From Liquorilactobacillus cacaonum DSM 21116 (GTDB lineage: Bacteria > Bacillota > Bacilli > Lactobacillales > Lactobacillaceae): a DNA stretch of 64,000 bases. The stretch is taken from assembly GCF_001436735.1 (NCBI RefSeq), contig NZ_AYZE01000008.1:1-64000 (forward strand), read 5' to 3'. The position numbers and the translations under genes are program-made. Shown here one piece after another: positions 1-9,587 of the stretch (its first letter is position 1; each line of letters begins with the position of its first letter). The notes below the pieces were generated by a model, which was not told the origin of the DNA, ran no database searches, and worked only from the letters and a program-made list of their open reading frames with translations.

Positions 1-86
1 TGTCGAAACTTTGTTCAGTTTTCAAAGGTCTACATAATCGCTTAACGCAACTATTTAATAATAATACAGTTAGCAATCAAAGTCAA
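1..86 (-). promoter_or_regulatory. rRNA operon promoter P2 and start of rrn leader
   Basis: On the minus strand there is a -35 TTGACT (81-86) and a -10 TATTAT (58-63) with a 17-base spacer. Downstream, at about 11-28, the transcript would read TTTGAAAACTGAACAAAG, which closely resembles the leader element found just ahead of 16S rRNA genes in Bacillus and lactobacilli. The 16S gene itself is not in the window, so the rrn operon is inferred to lie beyond the left edge. Confidence 0.7.
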
Positions 87-173
87 GAGTTATTTTTGAA
101 TAAAAATTCTAAAATTCTAATAATCATTCAAAAATTTAAAAATCCTGTCTTTCGTCTCTTAACGACAAAGAAT

Positions 174-202
174 ATAATACCAAGATTTATATTATGCGTC
201 AA
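174..202 (-). promoter_or_regulatory. rRNA operon promoter P1
   Basis: The minus strand has TTGACG (197-202), a 17-base spacer and TATTAT (174-179). The DNA upstream of the -35 is A/T-rich, as expected for an UP element. It sits about 115 bases upstream of P2, the usual tandem arrangement of Firmicute rRNA promoters. The assignment rests on promoter quality, the tandem layout and the leader motif; no rRNA gene is visible. Confidence 0.65.
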
Positions 203-209
203 GATTTTT

Positions 210-600
210 TTTCCATTTTCTACAAATACATTTTAATACATATCTAAAATTGGAATTCTTTATTATACATTGAAGAATATTTAAAGAAAAAGAAAAGCCA
301 ATACTCAATAAATAGCTTATATCCAAAAAATATATAGATGAATTACTCGCCTCTCAATTCTAAAAAATCCCCTACAAGATAAGTACTAAATGACATATTA
401 AGATATTTCTATCGCTAGGATCACAAGTACTTTCAAATCAGCAAGACTTACATCGATTAAATTGCTGACATACTGCATTGATTCTTGATAAATTGAAGAT
501 TTGTTTGGATTTTAAAAAATTTTCAGTTAGCAGTTGCATGCAGATAAAAAAGCTCTTTTTTAGCTTGGTAATAATAATTAATAATTTTATTCGCTTTATA
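210..600. other. Gene-free AT-rich stretch
   Basis: I see no supported gene here. An 86-codon reading frame on the minus strand (438-698) has low-complexity, Lys/Ile/Phe-rich composition, runs through the terminator hairpin and resembles no family. The stretch separates the leftward rrn promoters from the end of the lipoteichoic acid synthase gene. Confidence 0.6.
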
Positions 601-605
601 AACGA

Positions 606-656
606 ATAGAAGAGACTAGTGAAAATCAAAGAACGATTTTCACTAGTCTCTTCTAT
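606..656 (-). terminator. Long perfect hairpin, terminator of the ltaS-like gene
   Basis: A perfect 22-bp inverted repeat (606-627 pairs with 635-656) has a 7-base loop. It lies 62 bases past the stop of the leftward gene at 718. The T-tract after it on the minus strand is interrupted (TTCGTTTAT), so it may act as a terminator, an RNA 3'-end stabiliser, or both. Confidence 0.65.
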
Positions 657-717
657 CGAGGAACCTATAAAACATCCACAGCCCCTCTTATTTTTCATTA
701 AGTTAAATTAATCATAA

Positions 718-2775
718 CTATTTTAACTCTGGCGCATCAGTCTTAAACAAATCAGCTGTCGACTTCCCACCATTTTCTTCAATCAAACTTGTTTTCTTTT
801 TCTGATCTTCCTTCAAGTTTTTTATGCCATCTGAATACTTATAGCTATATTGACTCTTGTTGACCTTTTTAAAACCAGAAGGAGTATAGAATCTTAACAA
901 ATCACCTGTGATAATCTTGTCAGACAACGACAAAACCTTATCTGTATGTGATTGCATCGTATCAACTTGCTCCTTTTGCTCAGAAGTTAAAGTCTTTATC
1001 AGATTACCACTACTATCATAAACCTTGCTACCAACTTTAGTGTATGTTGGTGAAACAAAGTCACCATCTCTAAAAGCAACTGTTTGATTTCTATCTTTCG
1101 ATAATAAGTCATTCCCCAACTGAATCATATTAGAGGAATTAATTCCTAACAAATCTTCTAAGGTAGGCATTACGTCAATCTCACCGCCATAGGTGTGATT
1201 AATTCCTCCCTTAAGGCCGTTCATATGAATCATAAACGGTACTTTTTGGAACATTGCTAAATCATAGCTTGTAACTGATTTCTTCCCTAATAATTGAGCA
1301 ATTGCCTTCTTATGGTTATTAGAGATACCATAGTGATCACCATAAACAACAATCATAGAATTGTTATATAATCCTGTTTTCTTAAGATAAGAAATAAACT
1401 CACCAAAAGCCTGATCTAAATAATGCGCAGTTTGCACGTATCCATCAACTGTTTTATCTCCAGTTGTAGTTTTCGGAATTGACTGATTTTGTTTGTCTAA
1501 CTCATATGGATAATGATTTGTAACCGTAATTAATTTCGCATAGAAAGGTTGTGGCAACTGCTGAATATAATTAGCCGCTTGTTTTAAAAATATTTTATCC
1601 TTAAGCCCGTATCCTACGCTATAATCTGTTTTTTGCTTATAATAATCGTCATCAAAAAAGTATTTGTAGCCCCAAGACTTATAGGTGTTATCCCTATTCC
1701 AAAAACTTCCTACATCTCCATGGAAAGCAGCTGTAGTATATCCTCTTTGATCTAAAATAGCAGGTAATGCTTGAAAAGTATTTGAAGTCCCATATTGTGT
1801 CATCACAGAACCCGAAGGTAACCCAAACAACGAATTTTCCAACATTGTCTCAGCATCAGAGGTTTTACCTTGTCCTACTTGATTAAAGAAATTATCAAAT
1901 GACAATGTATTACTATCTGAATAAAATTTATTAATATTAGGCGTTACTTCTTTGCCATCTACTTTATAGTTAATCAAAAATTGTTGAAAACTTTCTAAAT
2001 GGAAAATAAACACATTTTTTCCTTTAGCTTTACCAAAATATGAAACATTAGAAGTAGCCCTGTTCTTCTTTAAATAAGCTAAAACTGATTTCAAATCATT
2101 ACTACTTGCATTGGCCCTTGTTGAACTTTCTTTATACGTCTGATAAGCATTATATCCAGCATAAAAATTTATTCCCAAGTATTTCACAATATAATTATTG
2201 TCAAAAGTTCTTGTTAATAACTGCGAACGATTCTTTTCGGACGCCGAAAAGTCAACTGCAAATAAAACAACAGCTAATAATGTAACAATGCCAGCTATTT
2301 TAAAATTAGTTTTTCTTTTATCAATTTTAAGTACCTTAAAAATTAATAATGCTGCAATAACTATAACATCTAAAAACACTAAAAAGTCACTTGGCTGAAT
2401 TATCTCCATAATACTCAAGCCTAGATTATTTGAAACTGAACCAGATGACTTAATTATTCCTAACGATAAAAAATCTGAAAATTCACGATAATATAACATG
2501 TTAGCAAACAACCAAAGAGATGCCACTAAATCAATAATCATCATAATCCAATATGATTTTTTACCTCTAAAATAGAGTGCTATCCCAAAAAGCAATAAAC
2601 CCATAGGCAATGGATTTAAAATAAGTATCGCTTCTTGGACACCACCCGTTACTCCTAAATTGAACTTCGTCTGATAAGCCCAATACGTTTTAATCCAAAA
2701 ACAAACCATTAACAGAACAAAAAAACCATTTTTGGTGTTCAGGACATTCCTAATCTTGTTTAAGACTGACCCCAT
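718..2775 (-). CDS. ltaS: Lipoteichoic acid synthase-like sulfatase-fold membrane enzyme
   Basis: This 685-residue protein has about five N-terminal membrane segments (residues 15-180) followed by a large extracellular sulfatase-fold domain, the plan of LtaS. LtaS transfers glycerol-phosphate from phosphatidylglycerol onto a glycolipid anchor to build lipoteichoic acid. Expected catalytic features are visible: Glu near 261 (HLESFQ), the active-site Thr near 305 (QGKTSDAE) and a late metal-binding GDHYG motif. The start has a clean GGAGG site. The same strand carries the glycolipid-anchor glycosyltransferases a few genes upstream, which fits the role. It could be the LtaS paralogue that primes or extends the chain; the sequence alone does not separate these. 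Confidence 0.9.
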   Translation of the reverse strand: MGSVLNKIRNVLNTKNGFFVLLMVCFWIKTYWAYQTKFNLGVTGGVQEAILILNPLPMGLLLFGIALYFRGKKSYWIMMIIDLVASLWLFANMLYYREFSDFLSLGIIKSSGSVSNNLGLSIMEIIQPSDFLVFLDVIVIAALLIFKVLKIDKRKTNFKIAGIVTLLAVVLFAVDFSASEKNRSQLLTRTFDNNYIVKYLGINFYAGYNAYQTYKESSTRANASSNDLKSVLAYLKKNRATSNVSYFGKAKGKNVFIFHLESFQQFLINYKVDGKEVTPNINKFYSDSNTLSFDNFFNQVGQGKTSDAETMLENSLFGLPSGSVMTQYGTSNTFQALPAILDQRGYTTAAFHGDVGSFWNRDNTYKSWGYKYFFDDDYYKQKTDYSVGYGLKDKIFLKQAANYIQQLPQPFYAKLITVTNHYPYELDKQNQSIPKTTTGDKTVDGYVQTAHYLDQAFGEFISYLKKTGLYNNSMIVVYGDHYGISNNHKKAIAQLLGKKSVTSYDLAMFQKVPFMIHMNGLKGGINHTYGGEIDVMPTLEDLLGINSSNMIQLGNDLLSKDRNQTVAFRDGDFVSPTYTKVGSKVYDSSGNLIKTLTSEQKEQVDTMQSHTDKVLSLSDKIITGDLLRFYTPSGFKKVNKSQYSYKYSDGIKNLKEDQKKKTSLIEENGGKSTADLFKTDAPELK

Positions 2776-2873
2776 TAAACTGCCTCCATCTTTAAAATAT
2801 CATTTAGAACTATTATATCCTCATTTATCCACACACGATAAAAATAAAACTCATCTTCAATTTTTTTTAATAA

Positions 2874-3107
2874 TTAATCATTTAACAAGTCATAAATTTC
2901 CATAGCTGCTAAATCAATATTATCAAACTCAAATTTTTGTTTATCTGGTAACTCTTCTAAGGTAAACGTCCCTGTTTCCTTATCATAACTAATTACACCG
3001 CATTCGCGACCCTCTTTTTCGAATCGTCTACTCTGTATTTCACTACTTTGTTCCTTTACCATTGAATCTAATCGTGAAATTATTGCTACTAATTGTGAAC
3101 TTTCCAT
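2874..3107 (-). CDS. YkuJ-family small protein
   Basis: This is a 77-residue protein of unknown function resembling Bacillus YkuJ: a short helical N-terminus, a central RRFEKEG segment and a C-terminal half ending in DNIDLAAMEIYDLL. I place the start at the ATG at 3107 because AAGGAG lies about ten bases upstream; a longer frame reaching 3143 would run through that site. No membrane segment or signal peptide is seen. It lies about 100 bases upstream of the ltaS-like gene on the same strand. The family match is from memory of sequence features; its biochemical role is unknown. Confidence 0.75.
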   Translation of the reverse strand: MESSQLVAIISRLDSMVKEQSSEIQSRRFEKEGRECGVISYDKETGTFTLEELPDKQKFEFDNIDLAAMEIYDLLND

Positions 3108-3143
3108 TGTAAAAAACTCCTTCTTTTTTGAACTGCAAGGCAA

Positions 3144-3739
3144 TCCTAAATAAAAATATTAAATTCATTTTACCAAATTAAAATTAAACATACACGAAAT
3201 ATAACACTTTTATTACTCAAATAATATTAAAAAAAGGGAAAAGTCATGGATTTTCACCTCAAAATAAAGATAAAATTAATAAATTGGCCTTTTAGTATGA
3301 CTCAAGATTTATAAAAAAAAAGGACCAAAATTTAAATTTTAATCCCATCCCTCTATTTATTCTATATTAAACATATTCCATAACACATACAAAAACACAT
3401 ACAAAACAAGCAATTGTAGAAAATTAAATAGATTGCCTCATAGACAAGCAATCATTTAGTCATAATAGATTTGTATAGGAAATTCTGGACAACTCAATTC
3501 TCATAATCTATCTATGTTAAAAACATTAAGTTGTTTAATACACAGATATTAACTCAATACCTGCTAAATGTTAATCCATAAATTTGAACACATTACATGC
3601 CACAATAGTAAGCGTTCGTAGATTTCCACTCAAATTAACGTTGAATTTACGAACCAATAAAAAAAGAAATCCCTTCAAAAATTGAATTGATCTCCTTTGA
3701 GTGTTTTGAACAACTAACTATTAGTATTTATCACCAAAA
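3144..3739. other. Intergenic stretch with no supported gene
   Basis: About 600 bases of AT-rich DNA lie between the YkuJ-like gene and the glycolipid operon. I see only short imperfect inverted repeats, for example GATTGC/GCAATC around 3431-3453 and GTTCGTA/TACGAAC around 3614-3653. The second may be part of a weak terminator for the leftward glycolipid operon's neighbour. No ORF has coding-like composition. Confidence 0.5.
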
Positions 3740-4753
3740 TTATTTTTCTCTGCTTTTAGGCGGAATAATTAATGCAATCATTCCAAGAATCATACCAAAA
3801 TAATAAGTTACAAAACGCCACAAAAGCATTGCCAGTACTAATTTACTAGAGTTAGCTATAAATGTTGAGAAAATCATTGAAAAACTATACTCTGCTCCAC
3901 CTGAACCACCTGGAATGGGAAATAGAGAAATAACCATCACAATAAGGATATGCAGTGTAATAACTAACAATACCTGAGCATGAGAAACATTTAATGCTAA
4001 TAAAACAAAATATGGTATTACATAATAAAAAGAAAGCTGCACAAGCGTTAATAAACTTATTTTCAATAATAATTTCCAATTACCCTTTAAGCGAATACTC
4101 TCCTCATAAAAATTATCAATTTTTTCATCAATCGCTACTTCCCATTTCATATAACGCTCAGAGTTAGAGAACCATTTTACCGGTTTAAGCAATAACTTGA
4201 CCAATTTCTTTGTAAAGTCGTACCAGTACATTACTAATAACAGTGCTACTATAACTGCTAAATGCACTACAAATCCAAAAATAAATAAAATAGAAAGAGC
4301 ATGCATCTTATCTGCTATCAAATGAAATCCAACGAACAATGCAAATACAAAATTAATGACAATCATAGATTGATATACCACAAACTTCATTAAAAGGACT
4401 GACGTCGCCCTCCCAGCATCGACTCCTGATTGCAAGAGTGCAAATAACTGCGCAGGCTGGCCTCCCGACGAAAAAGGAGTAATTCCATTAAAAAGCTGTT
4501 CAATTAAAGGTATTCTAATAGTATCTCGCCAGCTAAATTTCGAGCCCTCACGGTGTAATAAAATCTTAACAACAACCGCCTCAATGGCTAGAGAAAGCCC
4601 CATGCTTGCAAATGCAACTAGCAACCATCCCCACTTTAAAGAAGCAACATCATGCATTAACGACACAAATGAAACGTCACGTAAAGAAAATCCTAAAATA
4701 ACACCGCCTAAAATAAACATTAATAATAAAACAATTTTATTTACCTTTGTCAT
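3740..4753 (-). CDS. Flippase-like integral membrane protein (LPG synthase TM/UPF0104 family)
   Basis: This is a 337-residue polytopic protein with about eight hydrophobic segments, matching the membrane half of lysylphosphatidylglycerol synthase (MprF) without the catalytic half. Typical motifs are NGITPFSSGGQPAQ near residue 90 and PIPGGSGGAEYSF near 280. Such stand-alone proteins are thought to flip lipids or glycolipids. It is the third gene of a tight operon: only two bases separate it from the upstream glycosyltransferase. That context suggests it translocates the di-glucosyl or related diacylglycerol anchor made by those enzymes, which is an inference. Confidence 0.8.
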   Translation of the reverse strand: MTKVNKIVLLLMFILGGVILGFSLRDVSFVSLMHDVASLKWGWLLVAFASMGLSLAIEAVVVKILLHREGSKFSWRDTIRIPLIEQLFNGITPFSSGGQPAQLFALLQSGVDAGRATSVLLMKFVVYQSMIVINFVFALFVGFHLIADKMHALSILFIFGFVVHLAVIVALLLVMYWYDFTKKLVKLLLKPVKWFSNSERYMKWEVAIDEKIDNFYEESIRLKGNWKLLLKISLLTLVQLSFYYVIPYFVLLALNVSHAQVLLVITLHILIVMVISLFPIPGGSGGAEYSFSMIFSTFIANSSKLVLAMLLWRFVTYYFGMILGMIALIIPPKSREK

Positions 4754-4755
4754 AT

Positions 4756-5778
4756 CTACACCATCGCAGTCTGTTCACAATAAAAGCTGTACCATATTTT
4801 AGCAAGGTTATCTTCTGAGTAATATTCTGAAGCACGCAAAGATTTTTCATTCATTTCATTAATCAAATCTTTATTTTCTGCTATTTTTTGCAAAATCTGT
4901 TTAAATCCATCTATATTCTCCGCATCTAAGTAATACCCCTTTAAAATCACTTCGTAAAGTTCAAGAGACCTTAAAACGACCGGTGTTCCCGTACTAAAAG
5001 CTTCTAATATACTCATCGGAAATAGTTCGTTATACGATGGTAATAAAAAAACATTTGCCAAGTTATAATAATCATTCATCGAACTTCGATCTAGTATTCC
5101 TGGAAACACCAGATTTTTCGGTGGATTATCAACCACTTTTTTTAATTCATCATATCCATCTGTGATTTTTCCAAATGAAAATCCCCCTACCCAAACAAAT
5201 TGATACTCAGGTAGTTTCTTAGCAAGTTCTATAAAATCTGGAACACCTTTTCGTTCTTGAACCTGTCCCACTCCTAAAACAACAAATCTATCCCGAGCAA
5301 TTCCAAGCTTTTTTCTAAAATTCTCGGTCACATCCTGACTTTGTTGAAAAAAAACATCTTTAGATACAAAATTTGGAATATAAGTTATTTTTTCTTTAGG
5401 TATTCCATATTTTTCAAGATCTTTTATAAAAATAGGATTTACTACTACCAATTGATCCATTCTGCGGTAAAAAGCGATAACATAACGATAGACAATTTTT
5501 TTTATCAAAAAAGGTAATTTCAAACTACCTTCTAAAGTTTCAGGTAAAAAATGAACATATCCTATCTTGCGACCTCTCCCAGGTAAAAAAGTCGTCAAAA
5601 AAAACAATGGATCAATTGTATGATAATGACTAATATCAGACTTTCCTAATTTATTAATAGATATCTCTAATTTTCCTGAAAGCTTTTTACGCAATAATTC
5701 AATCAGTTCAGTATATGCGCTACCTACTCCTTGTCCCTTTACCTTCGTGGCAGAAGAAAACATTTGAATCTTTAACAT
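4756..5778 (-). CDS. GT4-family glycosyltransferase, likely second step of glycolipid anchor synthesis
   Basis: This is a 340-residue GT-B fold glycosyltransferase with a C-terminal nucleotide-sugar site including LPSYNELFPMSILEAFSTG, the family-4 E-x7-E motif. The N-terminus (SSATKVKGQGVGSAYTEL) resembles the LafB/BgsA-type enzymes that add a second hexose to monoglucosyl-diacylglycerol. It follows the first-step enzyme by 16 bases and precedes a flippase-like gene by two. UDP-glucose would come from GalU, encoded at 23467. The sugar added (glucose or galactose) cannot be read from the sequence. Confidence 0.75.
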   Translation of the reverse strand: MLKIQMFSSATKVKGQGVGSAYTELIELLRKKLSGKLEISINKLGKSDISHYHTIDPLFFLTTFLPGRGRKIGYVHFLPETLEGSLKLPFLIKKIVYRYVIAFYRRMDQLVVVNPIFIKDLEKYGIPKEKITYIPNFVSKDVFFQQSQDVTENFRKKLGIARDRFVVLGVGQVQERKGVPDFIELAKKLPEYQFVWVGGFSFGKITDGYDELKKVVDNPPKNLVFPGILDRSSMNDYYNLANVFLLPSYNELFPMSILEAFSTGTPVVLRSLELYEVILKGYYLDAENIDGFKQILQKIAENKDLINEMNEKSLRASEYYSEDNLAKIWYSFYCEQTAMV

Positions 5779-5794
5779 CTAAAAACTCCCTTAA

Positions 5795-6979
5795 TTAACC
5801 TATCTCACTAGAATGACTAGTCTCACTTTCTTTACCATAAAGCGCCTTGCAATCAGCATAAAATTGTAATATTCTGTCTCCAAAATTATCTGCAGAAATA
5901 GAATCTAACTTTTCATCCAATTTAGCTTGTCCAATTTTGTTTTTGCTTTTATCCAAATAAAAAATAATCTGCTGTATCAATTCTTCCTTACTGCTGAATG
6001 TAGCTCCAAAGTCCTCATCGTTTAATAATTTATCCGTATATGGGCTATGTGTTGCAACAACCCGCAATCCTGATGCCAAAGCTTCGATATAAGTTAACCC
6101 TTGTGATTCGGATATCGAAGTAGAAACGAACAAATCTGCCATATGATAATAATTTGCGACAATTTCATTATCTACCTCACCAGTAAAAATAACAGACGAT
6201 TCTAACTTCAAATCAATAACTTGTTGTTTCAGCGATTCCATTGCAGGACCATCCCCAACAATCATTAATTTTACATCTGGTATTTTTTCAACTACTTCAG
6301 GTAAAGAACTAATCAATTTATCAATATTTTTTTCAAATGCTAGTCTACTCAATGTCAATAACACGGGTGTATTTTGACTCAAATTGTACTGCAAGCGTAC
6401 ATTTACATCACCAACCACATTCCCAAACTTGCTTATATCAACACCTGTAGGAATAACAGTCACAGGAACCTTAATTCCATATCTATCAAGAGTGTCTAGC
6501 ACTCTATCACTAGGTGCAACTATCCCTGTCATATGGTAACAAAAGGTTCGTGACATTTGTTTCACATGGTAAGGCTTTAATAGCCTCCCCTTTGCAACAT
6601 AATGTAAATAATCCTCATACATTGTATGATACGTGTGTATACAAGGAATTTTCAAGTTTTTTGCCACAAATTTACCAATCCATCCCATGGAAAACTCAGT
6701 CTGAGTATGCACAATATCAAGCTCTAAGTCTCTTGCAACTTGATAAGCCCTAAATAATCCTCTTACAGCAATTCTGCGATCAGTAAATGAGATAAAAGGA
6801 ATACTACTAAATCTAAAAATATTCCTTTCATATTGATTTGGTTCAACATTTGGATCTGTTGTTGTAAAAATATATACATTATGTCCATGTTGTTCCAACT
6901 GTTCACGTAACGTTTTTACAGAGGTAGCTACGCCACTGACTTGCGGAAAATAAGTATCCGTAAAAATCCCAATATTCAC
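5795..6979 (-). CDS. GT4-family 1,2-diacylglycerol glucosyltransferase-like protein
   Basis: This 394-residue GT-B enzyme begins NIGIFTDTYFPQVSGVATS, a hallmark of diacylglycerol 3-alpha-glucosyltransferases (LafA/BgsB type). It would transfer glucose from UDP-glucose to diacylglycerol, giving the first sugar of the lipoteichoic acid anchor. The nucleotide-sugar motif SISESQGLTYIEALASG is near residue 285. I choose the GTG at 6979: an AAGGGGG ribosome site sits six bases upstream, whereas the ATG at 6985 abuts that site. It is first in a three-gene operon with a second glycosyltransferase and a flippase-like protein. Confidence 0.8.
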   Translation of the reverse strand: MNIGIFTDTYFPQVSGVATSVKTLREQLEQHGHNVYIFTTTDPNVEPNQYERNIFRFSSIPFISFTDRRIAVRGLFRAYQVARDLELDIVHTQTEFSMGWIGKFVAKNLKIPCIHTYHTMYEDYLHYVAKGRLLKPYHVKQMSRTFCYHMTGIVAPSDRVLDTLDRYGIKVPVTVIPTGVDISKFGNVVGDVNVRLQYNLSQNTPVLLTLSRLAFEKNIDKLISSLPEVVEKIPDVKLMIVGDGPAMESLKQQVIDLKLESSVIFTGEVDNEIVANYYHMADLFVSTSISESQGLTYIEALASGLRVVATHSPYTDKLLNDEDFGATFSSKEELIQQIIFYLDKSKNKIGQAKLDEKLDSISADNFGDRILQFYADCKALYGKESETSHSSEIG

Positions 6980-7115
6980 GAGCATCCCCCTTAATAATTA
7001 ATAGTCAATGTTAATTATATTGGTTCAATCAACTTAATGCAATGATTCATCAAATTTTCGTTAAAATTGATTTTTAAACTTAACATTTTTTTTACTTAAT
7101 CTTCAAATATAAAAT

Positions 7116-7146
7116 AAAAAAAGCCGAATTCCATAAGAAATTCGAC
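7116..7146 (-). terminator. Intrinsic terminator of ptsHI
   Basis: A 10-bp stem (7123-7132 with 7137-7146, including two G-T pairs) and a 4-base loop are followed on the minus strand by seven T residues. It lies just past the ptsI stop codon. Confidence 0.85.
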
Positions 7147-7160
7147 CATCAATATTTCAA

Positions 7161-8882
7161 TTAGTCAGTAAACTCTTTAACCAATTTAACAACTTCTTCT
7201 GTTGTTTCACAATCACTAACTGCTTTAGCAGCCAATAACTTCATTTTACTTGTATCTAATTTTTTCATTAAACTACGTGTTTTAAGAATTGAAGTAGCAC
7301 TCATTGAGAATTCATCAAGCCCAAGTCCTGCTAATATAGGAACAGCAATCTGATCTCCCGCCATTTCACCACACATACCAGTCCACTTACCTTCTGCATG
7401 TGAAGCATCAATAATATTCTTAATAAGACGTAATATTGAAGGATTATATGGTTGATAGAGATAAGAAACACGTTCATTACCACGATCAGCTGCCATAGTA
7501 TATTGAATTAAATCATTTGTACCAATACTAAAGAAATCAGAGTACTTTGCTAATTTATCTGCAATCATTGCAGCGGCAGGGATTTCCATCATCATACCAA
7601 CTTCAATATCATCTGAAACAACTGTACCTGCTGCAATAAGTTTCGCCTTTTCTTCTTCAAAAATAGCCTTAGCATCTTTAAATTCTTTGACAGTCGCAAT
7701 CATAGGAAACATAATTGCCAAACGACCATAATTAGAAGCACGTAATAAAGCTCTTAATTGAGTTCTAAAAATATCTTGTTTGTCCAAACTAATTCGGATA
7801 GCCCTATAACCCAAAAATGGATTCATCTCTTCTGGTAAAGGTAAGTATGGCAATTCTTTATCGCCACCAATATCCATTGTTCGAACAACAACCTGTTTTC
7901 CATTCATACCTTCAACAGCTTGTTTGTAAGCTTCAAATTGATCATCTTCGCTTGGTAACTCACTTGCATCCATATAAAGGAATTCAGATCTAAACAAACC
8001 AACTGCTTCAGCACCATTATCAGTTGCACCAACAACATCTTTTGGAGTACCGATATTAGCACCTAAAATGAATTCTTTACCATCAGCAGTAACTGTTTTG
8101 GCATCTTTTAATTCATTCCATTCAGCCTTTTGTTTAGCAAAATCAGAAGCCTTTGTCGTATATTGAACTATTTCTTCTTCAGTTGGGTTAACAATTGCTT
8201 CTCCTTCGATACCGTCAATAATAACCATTTGATCTTCCTTAATGGCACTTGTAGCATTACCTGAGCCAACAATTGCAGGAATTTCCAACGTTCTTGACAT
8301 AATAGCCGAATGAGATGTGCGGCCTCCAATGTCTGTAATAAATCCCTTTACAAAATTCCGATCTAATTGAGCAGTATCAGAAGGAGTAAGGTCATGAGCA
8401 ACAATCACTACCTCTTGGTCAATTAGAGCAGGATTTGGTAAAGTTACACCTAATAAATGACTCAAAACTCGTTTTGTAACGTCACGAATGTCCCCTGCAC
8501 GTTCTTGCATATATGCATTATCGGTCATACCCTCAAACATTGCGATAAACATATCGGTTACGTCTTTTAGAGCTTTTTCCGCATTTACTTTATCATTTGA
8601 AATTTTGTCTTTAATATTACCAATCAATTCAGGGTCAGACAAAATTGTTAAGTGTGCTTCAAAAACTTCAGCTTCTTCAGCACCCAAATTAGCAGCAGCC
8701 TTCTCCTTAATAATTTTAAGATCGGCCTTTGCAGCTTCAACCGCTTCATCCAACCGCTTAGTCTCAGCATCTGTATCTTCTACAGTGCTTTCTGAAAATG
8801 ACAAATCTGGTTGAACGAGCATATATGCTTTTGCTGTAGCAATTCCATCACTTGCAGCAATACCCTTCAACATTTCAGACAT
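7161..8882 (-). CDS. ptsI: Phosphoenolpyruvate-protein phosphotransferase (PTS enzyme I)
   Basis: This 573-residue cytoplasmic enzyme takes the phosphate from phosphoenolpyruvate and passes it to HPr, feeding all PTS sugar permeases. The phosphohistidine is near residue 191 in [12 protein letters not shown], and the PEP-binding TIM-barrel motifs ([33 protein letters not shown]) are all present. Length is normal. Its ATG overlaps the ptsH stop by one base, so the two are translationally coupled. A terminator follows directly, making ptsHI a two-gene unit. Confidence 0.98.
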   Translation of the reverse strand: MSEMLKGIAASDGIATAKAYMLVQPDLSFSESTVEDTDAETKRLDEAVEAAKADLKIIKEKAAANLGAEEAEVFEAHLTILSDPELIGNIKDKISNDKVNAEKALKDVTDMFIAMFEGMTDNAYMQERAGDIRDVTKRVLSHLLGVTLPNPALIDQEVVIVAHDLTPSDTAQLDRNFVKGFITDIGGRTSHSAIMSRTLEIPAIVGSGNATSAIKEDQMVIIDGIEGEAIVNPTEEEIVQYTTKASDFAKQKAEWNELKDAKTVTADGKEFILGANIGTPKDVVGATDNGAEAVGLFRSEFLYMDASELPSEDDQFEAYKQAVEGMNGKQVVVRTMDIGGDKELPYLPLPEEMNPFLGYRAIRISLDKQDIFRTQLRALLRASNYGRLAIMFPMIATVKEFKDAKAIFEEEKAKLIAAGTVVSDDIEVGMMMEIPAAAMIADKLAKYSDFFSIGTNDLIQYTMAADRGNERVSYLYQPYNPSILRLIKNIIDASHAEGKWTGMCGEMAGDQIAVPILAGLGLDEFSMSATSILKTRSLMKKLDTSKMKLLAAKAVSDCETTEEVVKLVKEFTD

Positions 8883-9148
8883 TATTCAGCAAGTCCTTCC
8901 TTTGTCATTGCATCGCCAATTGCTGCAAGAGCATCTGCTTCATCAGCACCATCAGCACTAATTGTTACATCAGCATTTTGACCAACACCAAGTGACATAA
9001 CACCCATGATTGATTTCAAATTAACTGATTTTTCTTTGTAAGTCAAAGTAATATCTGAACTAAATTTACTTGCTGCTTGAACCAAAAGTGTTGCTGGACG
9101 TGCATGAATACCTGTTTCTGCAATAATGTGAAATTCTTTCTTTTCCAT
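8882..9148 (-). CDS. ptsH: Phosphocarrier protein HPr
   Basis: This 88-residue HPr has His15 (GIHARPA), phosphorylated by enzyme I, and Ser46 ([11 protein letters not shown]), the site used by HPr kinase to switch HPr into a CcpA co-repressor. Both regulatory and transfer functions therefore appear intact. A ribosome site AAGGAG lies upstream. It is the first gene of the ptsHI unit; the promoter region contains a TATAAT and a cre-like element. Confidence 0.98.
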   Translation of the reverse strand: MEKKEFHIIAETGIHARPATLLVQAASKFSSDITLTYKEKSVNLKSIMGVMSLGVGQNADVTISADGADEADALAAIGDAMTKEGLAE

Positions 9149-9207
9149 ATCTAATCTGACTCCTTTACATTATAAATAAAGTTTTTTAAGAACTCATCTA
9201 AAAAAAT

Positions 9208-9239
9208 GAAAAGTGCCTAAAGAACACGTTTTCATTATA
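9208..9239 (-). promoter_or_regulatory. ptsH promoter -10 with overlapping cre-like site
   Basis: On the minus strand a TATAAT (9234-9239) is overlapped by TGAAAACGTGTTCT (9221-9234), which matches the catabolite-response consensus at all but two defined positions. The same bases form a GAAAA-GTG/CAC-TTTTC hairpin ending near 9208. I see no good -35. CcpA control is plausible but unproven. Confidence 0.4.
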
Positions 9240-9329
9240 TAGTGACAGAATCGCTCCTACTAGAGATAAATGTTAGCATGAATCAAAATACAATACAAGT
9301 TTTTTTAAATTTTCACTTGCGTTAAGCTA

Positions 9330-9500
9330 TTAATTCTCAAATGAATAGATAATTGTACCCCCATGCAAAGCTTTACCCACTACACGTTTTCTTTGTGGGA
9401 AATTCATAAATGCCGCTTGAAAATCCATAAATTCATTTGCTGATATTTTTAATTCTTTAATATCACCATCAGCCAATTTTTGTAGTTTTTCCTCAAACAC
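9330..9500 (-). CDS. Small conserved-looking protein, unknown function
   Basis: This 56-residue reading frame ends NFPQRKRVVGKALHGGTI-IYSFEN and has coding-like composition (acidic amphipathic first half, basic centre). I recall similar small proteins near clpE/ptsH in lactobacilli but cannot name a family. The start is unclear. The in-frame GTG at 9500 is 13 bases from an AGGTGGGG site. The better-spaced codon is a GTA at 9506, which is not a normal start, and an in-frame stop lies further up. It faces away from clpE, so the two genes are divergent. Confidence 0.55.
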   Translation of the reverse strand: MFEEKLQKLADGDIKELKISANEFMDFQAAFMNFPQRKRVVGKALHGGTIIYSFEN

Positions 9501-9587
9501 TTCTACCGTAAATCCCCACCTCTTTCATACATATATTCTATGATACCTTCTGAAATTAAAAAAAACAATTGCGAAAAAACAACCTAC

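Noticed and set aside
438-698. 86-codon minus-strand reading frame
   Set aside because: Composition is low-complexity, it runs through the 22-bp terminator hairpin, has no family resemblance and no convincing ribosome site.
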